A stretch of 64,000 nt of DNA from positions 18,972,001-19,036,000 of the forward strand of contig OZ316892.1 in NCBI GenBank assembly GCA_973895155.1. Reading direction: 5' to 3'. Under the pieces are notes generated by a model. That model had not been told where the DNA came from and searched no databases. It saw nothing but the letters and a program-made list of their open reading frames with translations. Shown piece after piece: positions 32,513 through 44,800 of this stretch. The DNA is from Marsupella aquatica (taxonomy: Eukaryota > Marchantiophyta). Made by a program: the position numbers and the translations under genes. Every line of letters starts with the position of its first letter. The stretch's first letter is position 1.

Positions 32513-34040
32513 TATTCCTAATTAATACCATACATGCCTTCTTTTTGTGACTCCATAGCCATCCTTACTTCTGGAGGAGCTTTCAAGAGAAATTCATTTA
32601 TTGAGGCTGTATATCTTCACATTTCTGAATGATACACATAAGTGCAAAGTTTTCTTGATATTAGGTAGACCCCACAAACATAGCCTAATGGTAACAATCT
32701 TCATGCAGCAAGTGACATTGCAAGTTCAAGCTTCATAGGTCCAACGGCTTTTGCACAAAACCCAACTTAGAAAAATTGGAGGGGCACTCTCTAATCCCCC
32801 AAATGGAAATGGGAAGGGGAAAGGGGGGAGGGGGAGAGGGGGTGGGGGCAGCGTCTAAAGTGTTATTCTTGAGTTTAACAAAGGGGGTAGACCTGCATAA
32901 ATCATTGTCAACTCCGTCTATGTGGAAACACTCTTGGATTTTACCTAAGCTTACACAATAAAGAACTATAATAAAGAGTTGGGCCCTTTTTTGAAGTGGT
33001 GTCATTTGAATTTGCAGTTTTTGTGTCAGAAAGAATCTAAAGAAACTTACTATAGAAAAAACAAAATAATCAAACCCTGCAAAATGGTAACCTGCAAAAC
33101 AAGTACACACAATCCTTTGGATACTTTCCCTATAGTAGGCCAATGAATTCTCCCCTCTATCCTCCCATTGTACTTGCAAGTACATACCTTGACATAATGT
33201 ATGGCAGGACAATCCCAATCCCTGATCTCTCTCAATCCTTCTCTATACAATATTTATCGTTGCCCCCCAATGTACAATTGGTTCTGTCCAAGAGCCAATT
33301 TGGTTTAGTCTGAGGCATCCTATTCTTTCTTCTCATTTTACAAGAAGTTTGCATTTTTTTCACCTTTCCTAAGGCCAAATAGATATCAAATCATTTAGCT
33401 AAATGATAACTTTAATAAGTGCAAAACAATTTATAAGTGCATTTTGTACTCAAACTAAGAAAGATGGTACACTTATCAGTAAGCTCATAATCCAATGAGA
33501 TTGCATTCACTGACAAGTGCACACCCCTTTTTAGTAAAGGAAAATTTGGACTTATAAACATCAAGTTTAGGGCAAGTATTCACATTTTGTGTAGTGAGTC
33601 ACACGGCTGCTCACCTGTGGAGATGCCATTTATTACTAAGTGAAAATTTTAGGGGATGTGCACTTATCAAGGAATGGAAAAACAAATTAGTGCAATCAGA
33701 TAGTGAGAGTGTCACTTATCTAGAGTTTATTGTATTTGCATATGCTATACAATGAACATACAATGAACTCAATCTGGACTCTCCCCTCCACTTGGTACTT
33801 GCTCCAAGAAAACAAGTACAATAAAAAAAATGGATATGTTTTGAATGAAATGGTAACACATTGAGGTCAACTTTTCAATTCATTCAAAAACATTTCCATT
33901 TTCATCATGTGTAGTTTCTTCACATTTTAAAAGGTTTACAAGGAATTAAAAAATGAAAAATACAAAGACAAAGATCATTCTTAACTGGTGATAGTTTGTG
34001 GTTGTTGTTACTCATTTTCTGCGCCCTTTTTGTGTGGCAG
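32513..34040. other. Non-coding stretch with a strong G-run tract
   Basis: No gene recognised. AT-rich DNA apart from the G tract at 32811-32848. Confidence 0.5.
32811..32848 (+). other. G-quadruplex-prone tract
   Basis: Consecutive runs of G of length 3, 4, 6, 5, 5 and 5, separated by one to three bases, far exceed the usual four-run G4 rule with short loops. An isolated tract in otherwise AT-rich DNA. Confidence 0.8.
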
Positions 34041-34049
34041 TTTTTTTCT

Positions 34050-34664
34050 TAAGAACATCTTATGCGACGCCACATCTCTTTTTCTGAACGGCCTCTTGGG
34101 TGACACAACATCTTTTTTCTTAAATGACATTACAACAGCTTGGGCGACACAACGTCTGTTTTTCTTAATGACATCTTAGATGACACGACATCTTTTTCTT
34201 AATAACATCTTGGGTGACATGACATATTTTTTTCTTAACAACATCTTGGGGGACACAACATCTTTTTCTTCATGACATCTATTGTGCAACACACGCGTCA
34301 GGTATTTTCTTCATGACATCTTTTGTTCCCAGCAAATTGGCCGACACTACATCTTTTGTTATCACTGGCATCTTGGCCGACACAACATCTTCCTTCTCAA
34401 CAACCTCTTGGCCGACCCGACATCTTCTTCTCAATGACCTCTTGACCGGCACGACATCTTTGTTATCACCGGCATCTTGGCCAACACGACATCTTTTGTT
34501 CTCAACAACATCTTGGGCGACACGACATCTTTCTTCTCAATGACCTCTTGGCCGACGCAACATCTTTCTTCTCAACAACCTCTTGGCCGACACGACGTCT
34601 TTTGTTCTCAACTACATCTTGGCCGCCACGGCATCTTTTGTGCAACACACAGGTATTGAGCTAG
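34050..34664 (+). mobile_element. Minisatellite array ending in a Helitron-like 3' terminus
   Basis: About 15 degenerate copies of a 36-42 bp unit built from GACACGACATCTTTTTTCTT and AA(T/C)GACATCTTGGGC. The array ends in CATCTTTTGTGCAACACACA, then GGTATTGAG and CTAG at 34661-34664, followed by T. A hairpin, a short spacer, CTAG and insertion before T are hallmarks of Helitron 3' ends. A partial internal terminus (TTGTGCAACACACG) also occurs near 34283. The reverse complement of this array matches the array at 39115. The 5' end was not found. Confidence 0.55.
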
Positions 34665-36123
34665 TATTACATGACTGAGAGTTTGGTGAGAAACAGATTT
34701 TAACAGTTATGTGAAATTACTCCCTTGTCCTGTACCGGGAGAAGCATAAAAGGTCAAATCTAAATCACTTAGGGAAAGACAAAAGAACAGCTGTAAGGGA
34801 AAAGTGCACGAGTAAGTGGATAACGTGTGTAAGTAAACAATAGACTAAGAGTGATCCTAAGATTTTTCCCCCTATTGGAAGAGTTATTAGTATTGGATTT
34901 ACCACTGCCTTATCCTTCATCGGGAGAAGCATAAAAGGTGAAATTTAAAACACTTGGAGCATTTTAGGGGAAAAATCTTACGATTACTGTGATCCTATTG
35001 CTGACTTTCCACATATCATCCACTGACTCATGCCTTTCAGCCGTGCCTTTATCAGTTCTTGTGTCTTTCGAGTGTGTTTTTGTGTCCAGAGTTTACCTTT
35101 AAGAGACCACTTACTGTCATTCAATCTTCCTAATAAAGCACAATGCAATGCTAATTTCCAGGGGCTCCAGTCTAGAGTGAATGACCATAACTCTCAATAA
35201 TGACAAATTTGACCTTGGCTCTATATATGGACAAAACTGAAAGTGAGGGACTGAGGGTGGATCACAACAAGGGATGAAAGAAGAGATGAAGGGGAAATAA
35301 CATTCAATTCTTTTTGTTAGCAATATTCTTTTGGGTCTTCTCCCAATTCACATTCAAGGAATAGGTAATCAGCCTAGTATCTAAAAAATAAGTTTCAATT
35401 CTCTGCCACACACTGCTGATACCAGCTGACCACTTAAGAAAACCATCAAGTCAAGCCATCACCATTTTGTGAACAACTTACTGGACAGGGTTGTCAAGTT
35501 GTTGAGTGCTTTGTGACCAAAATCTCACTTGTGAATTCCATCCAAAATGCAGCTAGACTCTTCTTCTTTTCAGTGTAAACTCACTGTACACATTTCATGG
35601 GGATATGTCTATATCTCGCTGCCTAGCTGAAATACCCGGGTGTACTTTGGCAACTCCCAATGAATCCCTGTAAATAGTTAATCAACTCAGGTGACACTAA
35701 TTAGACTTGAAAACAGCAATTCTCAATGCCCTCCCTTGTATGATATGGGAATCCACCTACTCAACTCTTCACTTTTTTATACCATTCTAAATCTCTTAAA
35801 ACAGTGTTTTCCATTGACACATGTCACATTTTGGCAATCAAATGGTACATGTTTGCAATAATAAATGACAGAGGTAGTATGTTCTTTAAACCCACAGAAA
35901 GAATCACAGTCGCTACATTGAAGGCATAGGTCCTTAGAAAGAAATTATGACATTCAAATTCTAAAAGTCCGTGACTCTTGAACAAGAGCAACACAGAGAG
36001 CAACACCACAACCATTATTCTACTATTTTCAGATGTTCAGGCATGATATGAATCATATTCACACCTCTGATCTTCTATGCAAAACTCGCAAAGTTTATTT
36101 CTCAGCTGACTTACTCCTCACTC
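34665..36123. other. Non-coding stretch
   Basis: No gene seen. A repeated TCCTT.ATCGGGAGAAGCATAAAAGGT-type block occurs near 34725 and 34913. Sequence at 35150-35340 resembles 24790-25020 (CTAGAGTGAA, GGACAAAACT.AAA.TGAGG), a dispersed repeat of unknown kind. Confidence 0.5.
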
Positions 36124-36131
36124 CCTTCCCC

Positions 36132-36461
36132 CTCGGGGGGGTCACTATATGGAGGGTCATACATCGCGTGCGACGTTTTAGGGTTTGACCCCCCTAACTT
36201 TAAAGTGAAAAATATTTTTTTGCAAAGCCCTTTCTTTCTTAAAATTTTGTCATTTTTTATTAAAAAACCCCTAAAAAATTTATAGAAAGTATTTTTTGCA
36301 ATTAAATAGGCCTATGTGTTCTTTAAAGTCGACCAATCAATAAAACATGCCCTATGTGTTCTTCCACCAAACTTTGGAAGTCTTCCGCCACACCCATTTA
36401 AATGGGCCTATACTTCGTCGCACGTGATGTGTCACTTCCGTGGAAGTGACCCCCCCCCGAG
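36132..36461. mobile_element. hAT-type MITE, copy 1 (330 bp)
   Basis: Terminal inverted repeats CTCGGGGGGGTCACT and GTGACCCCCCCCCGAG, flanked by a perfect 8-bp target duplication CCTTCCCC (36124-36131 and 36462-36469), as expected for hAT transposition. No coding capacity. The interior contains the palindrome CCCATTTAAATGGG. It is almost identical, in reverse orientation, to 57965-58296. Confidence 0.95.
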
Positions 36462-36643
36462 CCTTCCCCATTTTTACTGATGTTTTTGTCCACATCTTCT
36501 CTCATCTAGTCACTTTTCTTGACTTGTTACTCATCCTAAGTTTTTTGCTGAGTGAACAACTAAATGACAATCAATCACAAAGGTCCAACCTGGTTATGAC
36601 CTGCCCCAAATCTTTTCCAAATTGAGCTGTTTTATACTCCATA

Positions 36644-36675
36644 CTAGCCTGATGCCCATGTGTTGCATAGAAGAT
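36644..36675 (-). mobile_element. Helitron-like 3' terminus
   Basis: The minus strand reads ATGCAACACATGGGCATCAGG then CTAG, followed by T; the base before it on the + strand is A at 36643. Inside the terminus a GGCAA minisatellite (GGCAAGGCAAGGCAAGG) starts at once, the same design as the arrays at 34050 and 39115. Confidence 0.45.
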
Positions 36676-37579
36676 GGCAAGGCAAGGCAAGGCAAAGAAA
36701 TGCAAGACAAGGAAGTTGTTGAAGGATCTTATGTGTTGTTGCAGCCATGTTGTCATTGTGGTAGTGTTGTTGGGTATGCAAGTTTAGTGTGCGGGAATGA
36801 GTTGAAGAATACAATTCAAGCATCGCAATGAAGACATTATTTGTAAAATGCTTAAATACAAATATGAGGACAAGTTGTTCAATGCCCACCTGATGCAAAT
36901 GTCTACTATGAGCAAGGGTACAAAGGAAGATACGAACAAAAGTAATGCCAGCATGATTATAAGTCAAAGAGATTCATATGACATGCAATCTTTATTCGTG
37001 CTCAGTAACGTAGTGCTTGTGCATTGCATGATTGTAATTGTCACATCTTATAGTTAATTGCAGTCATGTGATTGCTACTGCCATGTGGTATTGCAACCAC
37101 TTTGTGGGGGTGTGTAAATCTCAAGTGGAGAAAATAGTCAAAGAAGTCATCCATCTCAATGAGATATAATCCCTAAGATGCCATGTTGTTCAGTGCCCAT
37201 TGGATGCAAACTTTCATTATTAGCAAGGGGACTACAAAGGTAGATATAACAATGATTGGACTCGACTAGACTTCCCTACTATATGGAGGAGCTGGAGAGC
37301 TCATTGGTGAGACTCATGCTGGTTTGTGGGGAGCAAGCAAGAAGTAGGCGACCAAGCTTGGAGCTTGTTGTTGAAGGCTTGGTGTAATGGTGGCCAAGAT
37401 TTACTAAAGCTCTTGTATTCTTGTGGACATAGCTTTGACAAAAGTGAATTACATATCCATGGCGTAGATGTAATGTATGCTTGCTGGTTTCTCATGTATG
37501 ACGTTGTCATTTTCTTAACTTCGTAGTATTTAGTCAATCAAAATAGTTGTCATTCCCGTTTCTGCATAAAAAAAATTAC

Positions 37580-38744
37580 GAGATATATGCTTGATGGGCC
37601 CCCTGGTGAACCTTGCTTACCTGATAGGCCCCTAGGTAACTTTTCTTACCTAATAGGCCCCTTGTCAGTCTTTTTTGTCAGATGTTCTTATCATAGGCAC
37701 TGTAACGAGTTTTCCCTTCATGGAGTGACCAACCAAGTTTTCTAGAAAGACTATGGTCAACCATGACTCCAGGAAAACTGCACGGTTGGACCGACCCTAC
37801 ATGGTCGACCAAGAAACCATGGAGTTTATTTGGGAGAAACCACAAAAAATGGTCTCCGTTGCCAAAACTGTTATTTGAAGACAATATGCATTATGTCTTC
37901 GAATTCAAAATTTGACCAATGGCTGAGTAGTCATTAGGTTTGCTTGTACAGGTTTTTTCGTGATTGTTGGACCGTACGGGAGGCCACCCCTGCATGGTCA
38001 AAGAAACATGTGGGAGAAACAGGTGAAACCGCGGAGATGATGTGGGAGAACCGCAAAAAGCGGTTGCCGCTGCCCAAACCGCTACTCGAATACAATATGG
38101 ATTATGTCTTTGGGTTCAAATTTTTACCGTATCGCGGGGTAGTCATTAGGTATGCTTTTCACGCGGTGCACATGGGTTTTTCACAGTGTTTTCATGTGCA
38201 AGTGTCAACGTCAGTGCAGAGTACCTCCAAATGTCCATAGTGAATATTCAAGTTCAATGTTCAGAATTCCCCACTACCGCCATGACAAAAATTGACAAAT
38301 GATCGACAAATGCGCTCAAAAAATGGCGATACTCCCCTACACAATGCATACAAACAATTCCAAAAGAAGACAGACCCGAAGGTGTCGGGGTACACTTTAA
38401 ACCCTAAACCTTGAAACCTGGGAAAACGTAATCCATTGTGTCTTTAGGCATTAACCGATCGAATCCTATGGTAATTGCATTGTTGCCCGTTGCGATGAAC
38501 TCTGGTAGATTACGACGACCCTTGTGGTGGATTAGGCGTTGTAGACTGCAACGACAAGCGTGGTGGACTGACCTGTGAGCACAATGCCCTACAAGGCAAT
38601 GGGTGTGATTAACTGTACATAGTAGGCACCACACAAGAACAGGTGTACGGGTCATTAAGAGGGGTCCCACTTGGTAGAAAAAGTTTCATGGGGGCCCATC
38701 AGGTAAACAAGTTTCACCAGGGGACCCATCATTGCATATATCTC
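37580..38744. mobile_element. MULE-like non-autonomous TIR element (1165 bp)
   Basis: The left end GAGATATATGCTTGATGGGC, continuing about 85 bp, is matched in inverted orientation by the right end (38650-38744), both containing CCCCTGGTGAA.CTTG.TTACCTGAT.GG. Flanking ten-mers AAAAAATTAC (37570-37579) and AACAAATTAC (38745-38754) differ at one position and look like a 9-10 bp target duplication, which fits Mutator-like elements. The interior has no ORF; it holds a diverged direct duplication of about 200 bp (37780-37950 against 37970-38155, sharing ATTATGTCTT and TAGTCATTAGGT.TGCTT). Confidence 0.8.
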
Positions 38745-38929
38745 AACAAATTACAAATTTTATTTTGTTTGTGATCAACAAAATTATTCAGGAGTGCTGT
38801 TACTACATCAAAATAATTTTGTGAAACAAATTTAAGGATGTTCTAGGGTGTTTTTTAAAGTAAACATTGGGGGCTTTAGAGCAAAAACCATAATATTTTC
38901 TATAGAGGAATATAATTTTAGTATATTAT

Positions 38930-39088
38930 TGAGTTATAAACATCGTATGAATGAATCAACAACAACTCTCTTCCTCCTTCTCCTATATATATATATAAAT
39001 ATATATTTGTGGGAATACATTTAGGTCTTAACCTGTGTTGGGTTAACTATGGGTTATAGTAACCCTGGTATACTAATATCTCATAACA
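38930..39088 (-). repeat. 3' LTR of the split copia element
   Basis: On the minus strand it begins TGTTATGAGATATTAG and ends TTTATAACTCA. 159 bp. Compared with 59516-59660 it differs at about four positions plus a (TA)n expansion near 38990. Inner neighbour at 39089-39100 is the polypurine tract (ATCAAGCGGGAG on the minus strand). Confidence 0.9.
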
Positions 39089-39114
39089 CTCCCGCTTGAT
39101 TGTATTATTGGGGA
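39089..39114 (-). other. Polypurine tract and short copia internal remnant
   Basis: The minus strand reads ATCAAGCGGGAG next to the LTR start. Only 26 bp of copia interior remain before the Helitron-like CTAG terminus at 39115. Confidence 0.7.
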
Positions 39115-39356
39115 CTAGCTCAATACCCGTGCGTTGCACAAAAGATGTCGTGTCGCCCAAGATGTCGTGTCCTCTAAGATGTCGTTAAGACAAAAAGATG
39201 TTGTGTCGCCCAAGATGTCGTTAAGAACAAATATGTTGTGTCGCCCAAGATGCCATTAAGAAAAAAAGATGTGGTGTCACCCAAGATGTCGTTAAGAAAG
39301 AAAATGTAGTGTCGCCCAACTGAAGATGTCATGAAGAAAAAAAATGTTGTGTCACC
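39115..39356 (-). mobile_element. Helitron-like 3' terminus with minisatellite, cut by assembly gap
   Basis: Minus strand: GTGCAACGCAC hairpin, GGGTATTGAG, CTAG (39115-39118), then T of the copia. The adjacent array has units AAGATGTCGTTAAGAA and AAAGATGTTGTGTCGCCC, matching the reverse complement of the array at 34050-34664. It runs into Ns at 39357, so its length and 5' end are unknown. Confidence 0.6.
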
Positions 39357-39456
39357 NNNNNNNNNNNNNNNNNNNNNNNNNNNNNNNNNNNNNNNNNNNN
39401 NNNNNNNNNNNNNNNNNNNNNNNNNNNNNNNNNNNNNNNNNNNNNNNNNNNNNNNN
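39357..39456. other. Assembly gap, 100 Ns
   Basis: Exactly 100 N, the usual placeholder for a gap of unknown size. It probably hides the junction between the minisatellite and the CACTA left end. Confidence 1.
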
Positions 39457-39535
39457 ATTCAGGGAACGTACACTAAAAAACAAAGTTTACATGTAGGGAC
39501 AGTACACTAAAAAATAGTACATAGTGTAGCATAAA

Positions 39536-41737
39536 TTACATAGCTAGGCCATTCATTCTTACCAAACGTTTAGCTGTCGGTGCAGTGCCGGTCCTTCCTG
39601 TCAGATTAGGGTTCTGAACACTCAACCTGGCCTCGGTCATCTGTGAACTCTTCTTTTTTGAAGCATCTGTTACAAAATAAGCTACTAACCTTGCCCACAC
39701 TTTATCATCACAACTGGCTGGTGGAGGCATATCTGGCTTCTCCCCACCTTCCTTCCAAGCCTTATGCATTCTCCACCTCTCTTGCTTGATAATTTTACCT
39801 GCTGTACTCTCTAGGCAACCTATGTCCACGCCATCATCACTGCCCACATAATTCCATTTGGCAGCAACATTTTCACATACAGTCTTCCAATCTTTTGGAT
39901 GCTGTTTTTTAAAATTAATAACACTCACATCTAACCAACGCAATACTTCAGCTTTCAAATCAGCATGCCATCGGTTCTTGCGAGGACACTCAGCATCCAC
40001 CCATTGTCTCTCATTCAACTTTACGTTCCCTTTCTTTGTCACCTCCCCTCGTGCACTGCTCTCGGTAGTACTGGGCGTTGTATTGGCCACCCCTTCATTC
40101 ACCCTACCTGGGGTTCTGAAGCCACCTGGGAAAATACAATGCCATTCATGCTTGAGAACTACATATAGCAGAATGGATGACGGCAACATTCAATGCTTCA
40201 CTTCAAGAAAAATTCTTCAAACATACATACCTGTAGCTCTGCCTGTAGATGCCTGTGCAGGGACTGCACTCTGAAATTGTTGCGACCCTGGACCACCTGT
40301 CCAGCCTAGTACAGGGGCCGGATGATGTCACTTTCTAGGTATGTGTGTGCAAACATATGTACTGAAAACTAAGTACAAACTGTAGGAAAACAACTGAACA
40401 TTCACCGACATACCTGTCCCCCTTCCGTGCTGCATCTGCATAGGGGCATTAGTGAATACTTGAGTCGATGGTTCGACTGTCCAACCTGCACACATACATT
40501 TTCTATCATTATACATGTGCAGAGTCCCCCCCACGTGAATGGACTCCACATATAATGAGTTCTTCCATTGCTGACAAGATCAGACATTACCTGCTCCTCT
40601 TCCAGCGTTTGTAGGTACTGAATTTTGATATCCCTGCCAATTACCTTCACCACCTTCCCAACCTTGTTCATTCCACGACCCACCACCATCCTCCCAACCT
40701 GGTTCAACCCATGTCTGTCCTTGTGGACATTGGAACTGATCATTACTAGCATTTGCCCAATCAGGTTGGGCAGAATCTGCATGCAATGGCAGGTGGACAG
40801 AATTTCATGTTGTCTGAATCCAATACATCCCAAACAATGTCAAAAATTGATATGCAGTCTGAAATTCAGGAGTGCCATGCCTTCACAAAGAACTGGCATA
40901 TAGATATATACTCACATCCCCACGGTTGAGGTGGACGTCCATACCCACGAGATTGTGGGTTTGGACCTGCTCTGCCTCTACCACGGGCATAACCTAGAGC
41001 TTGCCCCCTGCCATAGTATTGGGCACCAGCCTGGGATCTACCACTACTACCACCTCGCCAACCTTGATCAGAGGTCAGCCCCCCCTGCTGGTATGGTGCA
41101 TGCACAGGCTTCGAAGGCAAAACAGAACTGGCAGGACGCTGCATCACATCACCAACTACAATGTCAGGAACTAAGCAAGGTACATATGTGTAGTACTGAA
41201 CATATGAAACCTCTAAACAAGAGTTTTTAACTCAAAACCTTGTTGGGAAAACTACTTACATGTTTCTTTTGGGGCTGCTCTGCAATGTATTCATCTTCAT
41301 AACCCCCATCCTCATCCATTTCCTCTGGAAAATACTCATCATCTGCATCTTCTTGTCTAGTGTCTGCACCCACCTGTGCAGCATCAATGTCATCTCCACA
41401 TTCTGCCATTGTAGGTACGACCTTCTTGCTCAACCTGTCACTCCGACGCACAGGCCCAGAGATAGTGCTGGTCACCCTTCTTGCGTACTCCTTTTGTTTC
41501 TTTGAAAATGCTGTGGCTCTGCGACATTCCAATATGAGAATACAGTCACAATTTCAGTGCCACATTGAACTATTCATGTCACACAAACTCAGCGGAGGGG
41601 TGTAGTTGAGAATCGTTCCCTTACAATTCAGCCACATCCTTTTCCAGATCCAGTTCTGCGATTTTGGCTTTCACGTATGCTCGTTGTTCCATAGCTTTCC
41701 TTTCATACTCACACATCTCTGTGTCACTCTGTTCCAT
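39536..41737 (-). CDS. CACTA second protein: RGG/GW-rich with C-terminal Transposase_24 domain
   Basis: Seven exons with consistent phase: 41737-41625, 41518-41260, 41138-40916, 40776-40591, 40485-40414, 40305-40231, 40125-39536 (506 codons with stop). Order: a short Glu/Lys coiled-coil-like segment, a basic then very acidic stretch (DEYFPEEMDEDGGYEDEY), an RGG/GYGR-rich region, three Gly-Trp modules each ending GRG.G or GRATG, then the plant Ptta/En/Spm Transposase_24 domain (KNRWHADLKAEVLRWLD ... WKTVCENVAAKW ... QERWRMHKAWKEG). Such proteins accompany Tnp2 in CACTA elements and probably bind element ends, by analogy with TnpA. The start Met could lie further upstream (41821). Confidence 0.8.
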
Positions 41738-41893
41738 CCTACTGGACCACAAAAACATGTCATCTATGGTCACCCCGTATAACACAATGCAACCACAATC
41801 ACCAGGCATCCATCCATACATCTGTGTTGCTTCAGAATTACTTTATTACACATCCTTCCCCTCACTAATGTCTATGCAAACAATTCACATTAC

Positions 41894-44800
41894 TCATGGC
41901 ACAGGCACACTGTTGGCATCTGCATCTCTGAATTCGCCTCCTTCAGCAAATGCATCTACCCTTGTCACAGGAATGAAGTCCCCGCTATCATGAACTACAG
42001 GCACTTGGTCTGAACGCCGACGATCAAAGGCACTATGAGAGTGTAAATGAAACTCAAGGTTTGATCCTTCCATCCGGCGTTGCCTGGCCTGTTTATGACA
42101 CACTACACGCCAACCTGGGGAGTCTTCCACATCCAGGAAGAAAGCTTGCTCCACCTGACTAGGAAACACAAATGGCTCAGACCATTCGGGCAATTTCCCT
42201 CTGAAATTGGCCAGCAAGAAACCGTCGTTGTCTCTCTTCATGGTAGCCCTGTTACCAAGCCAATCCTGCCGCACCCATGAACCTTTCATAAGAATCACAG
42301 GACTGGACACCGCCCCATAGTCCAGAGCCCATATGTCAACTAATTCTCCCACATATCCCATCTCCATCCAGGCCCTGTCGTGATTGTGGCTCTGTTGCTC
42401 AAATACAGTGATGAGCCCGCAGTCATTCGTCACCCTGTAGGCACTGTCACCATCCTTCACTCGGAAGTGATTCCCATATGCTCTCATCCGTTTGTAAGTC
42501 TTCACTTTCAGGCTAGGGGCATTAGACAGTAGGTAAACATCTGCATCCATGTCTGGGTGGGTCTCGTGATGCTCTCTAATTGCCACTCTGATCCACTCCA
42601 TGAAACCTGGAAAAGTTGTTCCTGCAGTGGGATGGGCCGCCTTCAATGACTCATACTCCCTGAACGAACAACCACACAGCATTAGCTTGGGTAAACATGA
42701 ACAGGCTGAAGGAGAAAACCACACGAACACAACATTTAAGCTCATGAACTGGATTATAGCACATGTATGCACTCACTGTATCCAGGGTTCCATCACCACA
42801 GTGTTGTGCAATACAAAGTCATGTGCCAAGTCTCTCATAGATATGGTCAGGTTCTTTGTGGTTGCAGCCCCTTCCAGTACTTCACCTACCACCCCTTCCT
42901 CCTCATCAGAATTCCACACCCTGGTCTTCACATGCTCATATTGTGCTATGTATTCGGTCAGAAATCCCAGAGTCTCATCCTTGATGTAACCTTTAGCCAT
43001 GCTTGCTTCAGGTTTGTAATATGTTCTCACGTGACCTTTGAGTAGCTTCATGTACCGTTCCAAAGGGTACAACCAACGAGCACTCACAGGCCCAAATTGG
43101 TGTAGCTCTTCCACAACATGGACAAGTAGGTGGGTCATGACATCAAAAAATGCGGGAGGAAAATAAATCTCCAGGTCACACAGCACCTGAGCGACATCTT
43201 CTGTCAGTTGTGGGAAGTGTGTTTCATCCCAAACCTTCACACAAATACGACGAAACACATCACTGAGTCGCATGATCACAGTACGAACAGGCTTCTGCAA
43301 CAGGCCCCTCAGGCATAAAGGCAACACCTGTTGCATCAACATATGGTAGTCATGGCTTTTCATACTACCAAGCTTTCTAGTCATGATATGCTTCTTGAAA
43401 GCACTGCCATAGTTTGAAGGAACCTTCAAAGAACTCAACCTCTGCACAAATAGTTCCCACTCTGTGTCTGTCAGAACATAGGGCGCTTGGTACTTCAAGA
43501 GCACATCAGCTCTGTGGGCATGTGGCCTCAACCAAAGATGGGGTTTCATTCCCCTCTGTTCAAGATCCAATCTCACTGAACCAGTGTCTTTCTCTCCACA
43601 CAAGAATCTGAGTAGACTCTCACAAATATTCTTTTCAATGTGCATAACATCAATGTTATGTTTGCTTGGCTCAAACTCCTGCATCGTTGCAATGCAAAAG
43701 CGTCAGGAAATGCCTCAAGTTTAGTCTCTCTCTTCGAAATGAATGCACATGCTCTGAACCAAAACATGTATCCCAATTAGCATCAACTCCAAGAGGCTTA
43801 CCCTCCAGTACTTGAGCTCCAAGTCCAATATGCTCAGTCTTTTTACACCATATCGCTTTATTGGATCACTCACTCCATCTTCCCTGCCCCCTCGTTTGAT
43901 ATAGTCATCCCTCAGTGCTCCCCACTGCCTGATCTCCTCTTTGGTCACTCGTGCCGGGGGTCCACGTTGCTCAATCTCATTGCCAAAGTGTGCAATCAGT
44001 GCCTGTCTTTCTCTGTAAGGGTGATCTGTCTTCAGAAAACGACGATGGCCCATGTATATCACTTTCTGCAGGGCTCTGGAGTACTCACTGGTGACATTGC
44101 GCCCACAGATAGTACAAGCACAATATCCTTTTGTTGTTTGGCCTGATATCATCCCATGGGCTGGGTAGTCAGCTATAGTCAGAATGACAATGGCTCTAAG
44201 GATGAATGGGTTTAACCTCCCAAGCCTCTGTAGGACATCATATGTGAGAACTCCTTCCTCCCAAAGCTTTCTCAATTCCTCCACTAGGGGAGCCAGAAAC
44301 ACATCTATGTTGGCAGATACAGCACTGTCTGGCCCTGGTATCAGTAGGACCATCAGAACAAAAAATCGCTTTGTAGTCATCCAAGGAGGAAGGTTATAAT
44401 TCAAAATAGTTACAGGCCAGCATGAAAATTTGTTGTTCTTGTCTCCAAATGGGTTTACCCCATCCAATGACAGCCCAAGTCTGACATTCCTCGGCTCAGC
44501 AGCAAATTCGGGATACATCTCATCTATGAGTTTCCATTGCCTTGAATCTGCAGCATGTCGTTGTAGCCCATCATCACTTTTCTTGTCAGTTGCCCAAGTC
44601 ATCATCTCCGAGATGGCACGGCTTCTGAACATCCGCTGAAGTCTGGGAATGAGTGGAAAATGACGAAGTACCTTGGCGGGAACCATAGACTTTCCTGAGT
44701 TCCGATACCTGTGCTTCCCACACTTAGGGCATGTCAACGATTCTTTATACTCCTTTCTGAAAAGAACATGCCCATCAGGACAGGCATGGATCGAATCATA

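Noticed and set aside
34313-34659. Ser/Thr-rich ORFs over the 34-kb array
   Set aside because: Frames arise from degenerate 36-42 bp repeats and are not conserved between units.
34050-39356. CRISPR-like array
   Set aside because: Units are degenerate and contiguous without unique spacers, in a eukaryotic context with Helitron-like ends.
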